In this document: positions 59,519-64,000 of the stretch, in pieces
Numbering within the stretch: position 1 is the stretch's first letter
Layout: every line of letters starts with the position of its first letter
Assembly: GCF_936927845.1 (NCBI RefSeq)
Contig: NZ_CAKZHV010000068.1
Location: 62,001-126,000 of the forward strand
Source: an uncultured Sphingomonas sp.
Lineage (GTDB): Bacteria; Pseudomonadota; Alphaproteobacteria; Sphingomonadales; Sphingomonadaceae
DNA: 64,000 nt
Direction: 5' to 3'
The notes under the pieces: model-generated
What the model saw: the letters and a program-made list of their open reading frames with translations, nothing else
Database searches by the model: none
What the model was told of the DNA's origin: nothing
Program-made: the position numbers and the translations under genes

Positions 59519-60381
59519 GCTGGTTGAGCAACGTTCGCAATGCCTTGTCCTCGATCGTTCCGGCGGGCAAGCAGCAGACACCCGAGAACCTGTGGCACAA
59601 GTGCAAGGGCTGCGGGACGATGGTGTTCACCAAGGAGCTGGAGGAGAACCTCCATGTCTGTCCGACGTGCGACCATCACGATCGCATCGGGCCGGCCGAG
59701 CGCTTCGCCTACCTCTTCGACGAGGGCACCGCGCAGCCGCTCGCCCCGCCCAAGGCACCCGAGGATCCGCTCAAGTTCCGCGATTCGAAGCGTTACGTCG
59801 ATCGTCTGAAGTCGGCACGTGCCGACACCGGTGAGCAGGACGCGTTCGTCAACGCGCGTGGGTTGATCCACGGACGCAAGGTCGTGATCGGGGTGCAGGA
59901 CTTCGCCTTCATGGGCGGTTCGATGGGCCAGGCCGTGGGTGAAGCCTTCATCCAGGGCGTCGAGGCGGCGATCGCCGATCACGCCCCCTATGTCGTGTTC
60001 ACCGCTTCGGGTGGCGCGCGGATGCAGGAGGGTATCCTGAGCCTCATGCAGATGCCGCGCAGCACCGTCGCGATCCAGATGCTTCACGACGCCGGCCTCC
60101 CCTATATCGTCGTGCTGACCGATCCGACCTCGGGCGGTGTCATGGCCGCCTATGCGATGCTCGGCGACATCCACATCGCCGAACCCAAGGCGACGCTCGC
60201 CTTTACCGGGCGTCGCGTGATCGAGAACACGATCCGCGAAAAGCTGCCCGACGATTTCCAGACCAGCGAATATTATCTCGAACACGGGATGATCGACATG
60301 GTGGTCCATCGCAAAGAGCTACGCGAACGCCTCGCCAATGTGATCGGCTACCTTTGTGCGGAGCGTAGCGCCGCAGCGTGA
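59515..60381 (+). CDS. accD: Acetyl-CoA carboxylase carboxyltransferase beta subunit
   Basis: This 288-residue subunit transfers carboxyl from biotin to acetyl-CoA. An N-terminal Zn ribbon (CKGC..15..CPTC, about residues 27-49) and the crotonase-like core with VFTASGGARMQEG (about 162-174) and DPTSGGVMAAYAMLGD are seen. The trpA-accD-folC order is common in bacteria. Confidence 0.96.
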   Translation: MSWLSNVRNALSSIVPAGKQQTPENLWHKCKGCGTMVFTKELEENLHVCPTCDHHDRIGPAERFAYLFDEGTAQPLAPPKAPEDPLKFRDSKRYVDRLKSARADTGEQDAFVNARGLIHGRKVVIGVQDFAFMGGSMGQAVGEAFIQGVEAAIADHAPYVVFTASGGARMQEGILSLMQMPRSTVAIQMLHDAGLPYIVVLTDPTSGGVMAAYAMLGDIHIAEPKATLAFTGRRVIENTIREKLPDDFQTSEYYLEHGMIDMVVHRKELRERLANVIGYLCAERSAAA

Positions 60382-60460
60382 CGCGCGTGGGGCACCGCGG
60401 TGGCTCGGTCCCGCGCGGTGCCTGCTCCTTTTCCCGACGCCGTAATCCGGACATCGCGTC

Positions 60461-61789
60461 ATGCCCGACCACGCCCGCTCCGCCGATCCCACCGTGCAGG
60501 CGCAACTCGATCGCTTGTGGGCGCTCTCACCCGGCGCGGACGTGCTGGGGCTCGAGCGTATCACTCGTTTGCTCGCGCGGCTCGGCGATCCGCACCACCA
60601 TCTGCCGCCCGTGTTCCATGTTGCCGGAACCAACGGCAAAGGGTCGACCTGCGCGTTTCTGCGTGGCGCGCTGGAAGCGGCCGGTTACCGCGTCCACGCC
60701 TATACCAGTCCGCACCTCGTCCGCTTCAACGAGCGTATCCGGCTATCGGGCACGCTGATCGACGATCCGGCGCTCGCTGCGCTGCTCGCCGAAGTGCTCG
60801 ACGTGAGTGGCGACATCGGCGCTAGCTTCTTTGAGGTGACGACCGCTGCCGCCTTTCTCGGCTTCGTTCGCACGCCAGCCGACGCGTGCGTGATCGAGGT
60901 CGGCTTGGGCGGTCGGCTCGACGCGACCAACGTGCTTCCCACCGCCGCGGCGTGCGGCATCGCCGCGCTCGGACTGGATCACGAGGCGTTCCTCGGCAAC
61001 ACCTTGCCGCTGATCGCACGCGAGAAGGCAGGCATCGCCAAGCGCGACGTCCCGCTCGTCACCATGTCCTACCCGGCGGAGATCGCGTCGGTGATCGCGG
61101 CGGAAGCCGCCGAGCGCGGGGCCATTCTGCAGGTTCAAGGCGAGGCGTGGGACGCAATCCGCCAACACGAAACGCTTCGCTACTGCGACGTACAAGGCTC
61201 GATGACGTTGCCTCTGCCGAGGCTTCACGGCTCACATCAAGCCGACAACCTCGCACTCGCAGCGGCGATGCTGCGTCATCAACGAACGCTGGATGTTCTA
61301 GACGACGCGCTTGCGATTGCCGCGCAGCGAACCTTCTGGCCCGCACGTCTGCAACGTCTTTCTTCCGGGCCGCTGGTCGATCTCGGGCCGAGAAATGCTC
61401 CCGTGTGGCTTGATGGTGGCCATAACGCATCCGCAGGCGAAGCGCTTGCCCGCGCCCTGCCGCAGCTCGGCGTCACCGACGATCTGACGTTGATCCTGGG
61501 CATGCTCGCCAACAAGGACGCGGTTGGCTTCCTGCGACCGCTCGCGCCCTTGCTGAAGCGGGTGGTCGGCGTTTCCGTGCCCGATCACGCTGCTCACTCC
61601 CCCGCGGCGCTTGTGGCGGTCGCAAGGGAGTTGGGCGTCACCGAGACCGATGAGGCAGACGGTGTGACACATGCGATGGAGATCGTCTCGCGCACTACGG
61701 GCGCGGTAACGAAGTCGCCGGTGCTGATCGCAGGCTCGTTGTATCTAGCGGGCGCAGTGCTCGCCCTGAATGACGAGCTACCGCGCTAA
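60461..61789 (+). CDS. folC: Bifunctional folylpolyglutamate/dihydrofolate synthase
   Basis: This 442-residue Mur-ligase-type enzyme adds glutamate to folate. ATP loop GTNGKGSTCAF (about 48-58), substrate segment YTSPHLVRFNERIRL (about 76-90) and ligand segment LGLDHEAFLGNT (about 168-179) are conserved. It lies 79 bases after accD and probably shares its transcript. Confidence 0.95.
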   Translation: MPDHARSADPTVQAQLDRLWALSPGADVLGLERITRLLARLGDPHHHLPPVFHVAGTNGKGSTCAFLRGALEAAGYRVHAYTSPHLVRFNERIRLSGTLIDDPALAALLAEVLDVSGDIGASFFEVTTAAAFLGFVRTPADACVIEVGLGGRLDATNVLPTAAACGIAALGLDHEAFLGNTLPLIAREKAGIAKRDVPLVTMSYPAEIASVIAAEAAERGAILQVQGEAWDAIRQHETLRYCDVQGSMTLPLPRLHGSHQADNLALAAAMLRHQRTLDVLDDALAIAAQRTFWPARLQRLSSGPLVDLGPRNAPVWLDGGHNASAGEALARALPQLGVTDDLTLILGMLANKDAVGFLRPLAPLLKRVVGVSVPDHAAHSPAALVAVARELGVTETDEADGVTHAMEIVSRTTGAVTKSPVLIAGSLYLAGAVLALNDELPR

Positions 61790-61845
61790 ATAGATTCCGA
61801 TTGTGCTCGGGTGCGCGTGGCAAGCCTTGCTTCAGCGCACGCGCG

Positions 61846-63207
61846 TCACACGGGAGCACCGTCGCGCGCGTCGCCCGGCCCCGCGATGCCGGCGCTGCCG
61901 ACCGAGCGATCGATCAAGCCCGATCGGCTCATCCACCAGAACAGCACCACACCCGGCAGTGCGAGAACAGTCGTCAGCAGGTAGAAATCGACGTAGCCGA
62001 ACCGCTCCACCAGCGCGCCCGCAGTGGTACCCGTCAGGATGCGTCCGACGATGCTCGCCGCCGCCGAGATCAGCGCATATTGGCTCGCGGTGAAGCGCAG
62101 GTCGGTCAGTGCGGAGAAATAGGCGATCACCGTGACGCCGCCGATCCCGCTGGCGAAATTTTCGAAGCCGATCGCCCCGGCCATTCCCGCGTTCGAGTGG
62201 CCTGCCGCCGCGAGCGCCGCGAAACTGATGTTGGAGACCGCCATCAAGATCAGGCTGACCAGCACCGAGCGCTTCAACCCCATCCGTGCGTACATGATCC
62301 CGCCGACGAAGACGCCCGCCAGCAGCGCCCAGAAGCCGACGCCGACATCGTAGAGCGCGATCTCGCTCTTGCTGAACCCGAGATCGTTGAACAGCAGCCG
62401 CAATGTCAGGTTGGCGAGCGTGTCGCCGATCTTGTGGAACAGGATGAACAACAGGATGATCACCGCACCCGGGCGGCGGAAGAACTCCGCGAACGGCCCG
62501 ACGACGGCGCGGGCCAGGTCACCGAGCGGACGCCGTCCCGCCGTGTCGCGCACGGCTTCACGATGACGCTGCGGTTCACCCATCACCAAGGCGGTGATCA
62601 CCGCGGGCAGCGCAAAGGCGCAGCTGACGAAATAAGCTGCCTCCCAATTGACCCGATCCGCGACCAGCAACGCGAGCGAGCCGAGCGCGGCCGATCCGAT
62701 GCGCCAGCCATATTGCCCCATCCCCGACCCGACACCCAGTTGTCGCGGTTCGAGCAGCTCGATGCGGTACGCATCGATGACGATGTCGAAACTGGCGCCG
62801 GCGATGCCGAGCAGGATCGCCGCCGACGCCGTTTGCGCCAGCGACACGCGCGGATCGGCGAGCCCGAGATTGATCGCCGCCGCCATGGTGCACGCCGCCA
62901 GCAGGATCAGCCACGACACACGCTGCCCCAATCGACCCAGGATCGGCAGGCGCACGCCTTCGATCACCCAGGCCCACAGGAATTTGAGATTGTACGCGAG
63001 GATGACCAGGGCGAAGGCGGTCACACTCTTCTTGTCGATCCCCGCCTCCGCGAGCCGGCTCGCCAGCGTGCTGGTGATCATCGTCAGCGCGAACGCCGAT
63101 GACACGCCCAGCGCCAGTGACGCGAGCGGCGCGCGTTCCGTATAGGGTCTGACCCCGTCCCACCACGTCCGCCGTTCGATATCGATCTTGCCCGGCGTTG
63201 CCGCCAT
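61846..63207 (-). CDS. MFS transporter, AmpG-like
   Basis: This 453-residue protein has about 12 spans and a beginning and core (LGVSSAFALTMITSTLASRL, YNLKFLWAWVIEGVRLP) like AmpG muropeptide permeases. AmpG carries anhydromuropeptides into the cytosol for recycling, which would fit the lytic transglycosylase and carboxypeptidase of the window, though they are 40 kb away. Other MFS roles remain possible. Start ATG 63207 was preferred over GTG 63210. Confidence 0.82.
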   Translation of the reverse strand: MAATPGKIDIERRTWWDGVRPYTERAPLASLALGVSSAFALTMITSTLASRLAEAGIDKKSVTAFALVILAYNLKFLWAWVIEGVRLPILGRLGQRVSWLILLAACTMAAAINLGLADPRVSLAQTASAAILLGIAGASFDIVIDAYRIELLEPRQLGVGSGMGQYGWRIGSAALGSLALLVADRVNWEAAYFVSCAFALPAVITALVMGEPQRHREAVRDTAGRRPLGDLARAVVGPFAEFFRRPGAVIILLFILFHKIGDTLANLTLRLLFNDLGFSKSEIALYDVGVGFWALLAGVFVGGIMYARMGLKRSVLVSLILMAVSNISFAALAAAGHSNAGMAGAIGFENFASGIGGVTVIAYFSALTDLRFTASQYALISAAASIVGRILTGTTAGALVERFGYVDFYLLTTVLALPGVVLFWWMSRSGLIDRSVGSAGIAGPGDARDGAPV

Positions 63208-63265
63208 CACTTGCTCCCACGCGACTTTTGCCGAACACTAGCGGCAAAAGACGGAGAGGTAAGCC

Positions 63266-64000
63266 ATGGACGCACCCGCCGGGGCGCTACGCCCCACGCC
63301 GGGCCAGCTCGCGCTGGCACAGATGCTCGCCGATGGTGGACGCCGCCGCGAGGCCGCGATCACCCACGTCGATGCCGCCGCCTACACCGATCCTGCGCGC
63401 CACCTGGCCGAACAGGCGCGCATCTTCGCGCGCGTGCCGCTGGTGATCGCGCCATCCGCGCTGGTGGCGGAACCGGGCACCGCGGTTCCGCACGACGGGT
63501 TCGGCAAGCCCCTGCTCGTCACGCGCGACAAGCAGGGGCAGGCGCACGTCTTCCTCAACGTGTGTCAGCATCGCGGCACGCGGCTGGTGGAGGGGAGCGA
63601 ACCAGTCTGCGCGTCGCGGCTGGTCTGTCCGTATCACGCCTGGAGCTACGCGCTCGACGGTCGGCTCATCGGCCTGCCCCGCCCCGATACCTTCCCCGGC
63701 ATCGACAAGGACGCGCTCGCGCTCAAACGCCTGCCGACGCGCGACGCGGGTGGGTTGATCTGGTTCTCGTTCGACGAGGCCGCGGATTTCGCCGAGCCGG
63801 ACGCGCTCGGCGCCGACTTCGATGCGTTCGGGCTCAGCCACATGCACCTGTTCCGTCGCCGGACGCATGATGTTGCCGCCAATTGGAAGCTCATTATGGA
63901 CGCATTCCTCGAAAGCTACCACGTCGCCCGGCTCCATGCGGCGACGATCGGGCCATTTTTCAAGGACGGTGTGGTATCCGCGGACACGATCGGGCCGCAC
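63266..64000 (+). CDS. Rieske-type aromatic-ring-hydroxylating oxygenase, N-terminal part (cut by window edge)
   Basis: The first 245 codons are visible; the rest lies beyond 64000. The Rieske [2Fe-2S] ligands are CQH (about residues 96-98) and CPYH (about 117-120). The mononuclear-iron motif begins in DAFLESYHVARLH (E-x2-H-x4-H, about 214-226). This is the large subunit of a two- or three-part oxygenase acting on an aromatic or amine substrate; quaternary-amine oxygenases are also in this family. ATG 63266 follows GGAGAGG. It is divergent from the MFS gene. Substrate unknown. Confidence 0.9.
   Translation, partial: MDAPAGALRPTPGQLALAQMLADGGRRREAAITHVDAAAYTDPARHLAEQARIFARVPLVIAPSALVAEPGTAVPHDGFGKPLLVTRDKQGQAHVFLNVCQHRGTRLVEGSEPVCASRLVCPYHAWSYALDGRLIGLPRPDTFPGIDKDALALKRLPTRDAGGLIWFSFDEAADFAEPDALGADFDAFGLSHMHLFRRRTHDVAANWKLIMDAFLESYHVARLHAATIGPFFKDGVVSADTIGPH

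Noticed and set aside
61801..63102. Plus-strand open frame of 433 codons opposite the MFS gene
   Set aside because: It is a low-complexity Arg/Asp/Gln frame, the antisense of hydrophobic codons.

Overview
The window is high-G+C alphaproteobacterial DNA and most likely comes from Sphingomonas or a close relative in the Sphingomonadaceae. The evidence is the core gene order (metG-holB-tmk-dacA; skp-bamA-rseP-dxr-cdsA-uppS-frr-pyrH-tsf-rpsB; pyrF-trpF-trpB-trpA-accD-folC), the character of the proteins, and an outer-membrane assembly cluster that has fabZ but none of the lipid A genes lpxD, lpxA or lpxB, as expected for a group that uses glycosphingolipids in place of lipopolysaccharide.

Bases 1 to about 17,330 form a metal and metalloid resistance block. 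From left to right it holds copB (cut by the window edge) and copA on the minus strand; an ECF sigma factor, a periplasmic metal sensor and a small membrane anti-sigma candidate in the arrangement of the Cupriavidus cnrYXH signalling module; divergent copC-copD; an arsR-arsC-arsB-arsN-arsH operon; a MerR regulator divergent from a short cation diffusion facilitator; a small His-rich secreted protein; and a czcC-czcB-czcA heavy-metal RND efflux operon. An ISNCY-type insertion sequence closes the block and may supply the last codons and the stop of czcA.

The most notable feature is in the copper section. The same promoter-like string, T[G/A]AGGG[A/G]T-N12-CGCGTA, occurs three times with identical spacing: before the anti-sigma/sensor/sigma operon, before copA-copB and before copC-copD. 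This suggests a self-activating ECF regulon that joins all the copper genes. The sensor keeps the five-residue metal site of the cobalt/nickel sensor CnrX at exactly the same spacing although its neighbours are copper genes.

From about 17,370 onward the DNA looks like ordinary core chromosome. Minus-strand genes at 17.4-25.4 kb cover a metallo-beta-lactamase-fold hydrolase, TatD, methionyl-tRNA synthetase, the polymerase III delta-prime subunit, thymidylate kinase, a D-alanyl-D-alanine carboxypeptidase, a SPOR protein and a lytic transglycosylase. A tRNA-Ser follows. At 25.6-37.5 kb come PilZ, rpmE and the large fabZ-to-rpsB outer-membrane, isoprenoid, phospholipid and translation cluster, whose rpsB end has a structured leader. 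At 37.7-48.2 kb lie phospholipid synthesis (pssA, psd), isocitrate dehydrogenase, a Kef-type antiporter, a glycosyltransferase, a PadR regulator with palindromic operators, rarA and a serine hydrolase.

The last part (48.2-64 kb) carries a DUF429 protein, tRNA-Thr, DUF2147, MprF, an EEP phosphodiesterase coupled to a patatin-like protein, lapA, pyrF, the trpFBA-accD-folC run, an AmpG-like permease and the first part of a Rieske oxygenase that leaves the window.
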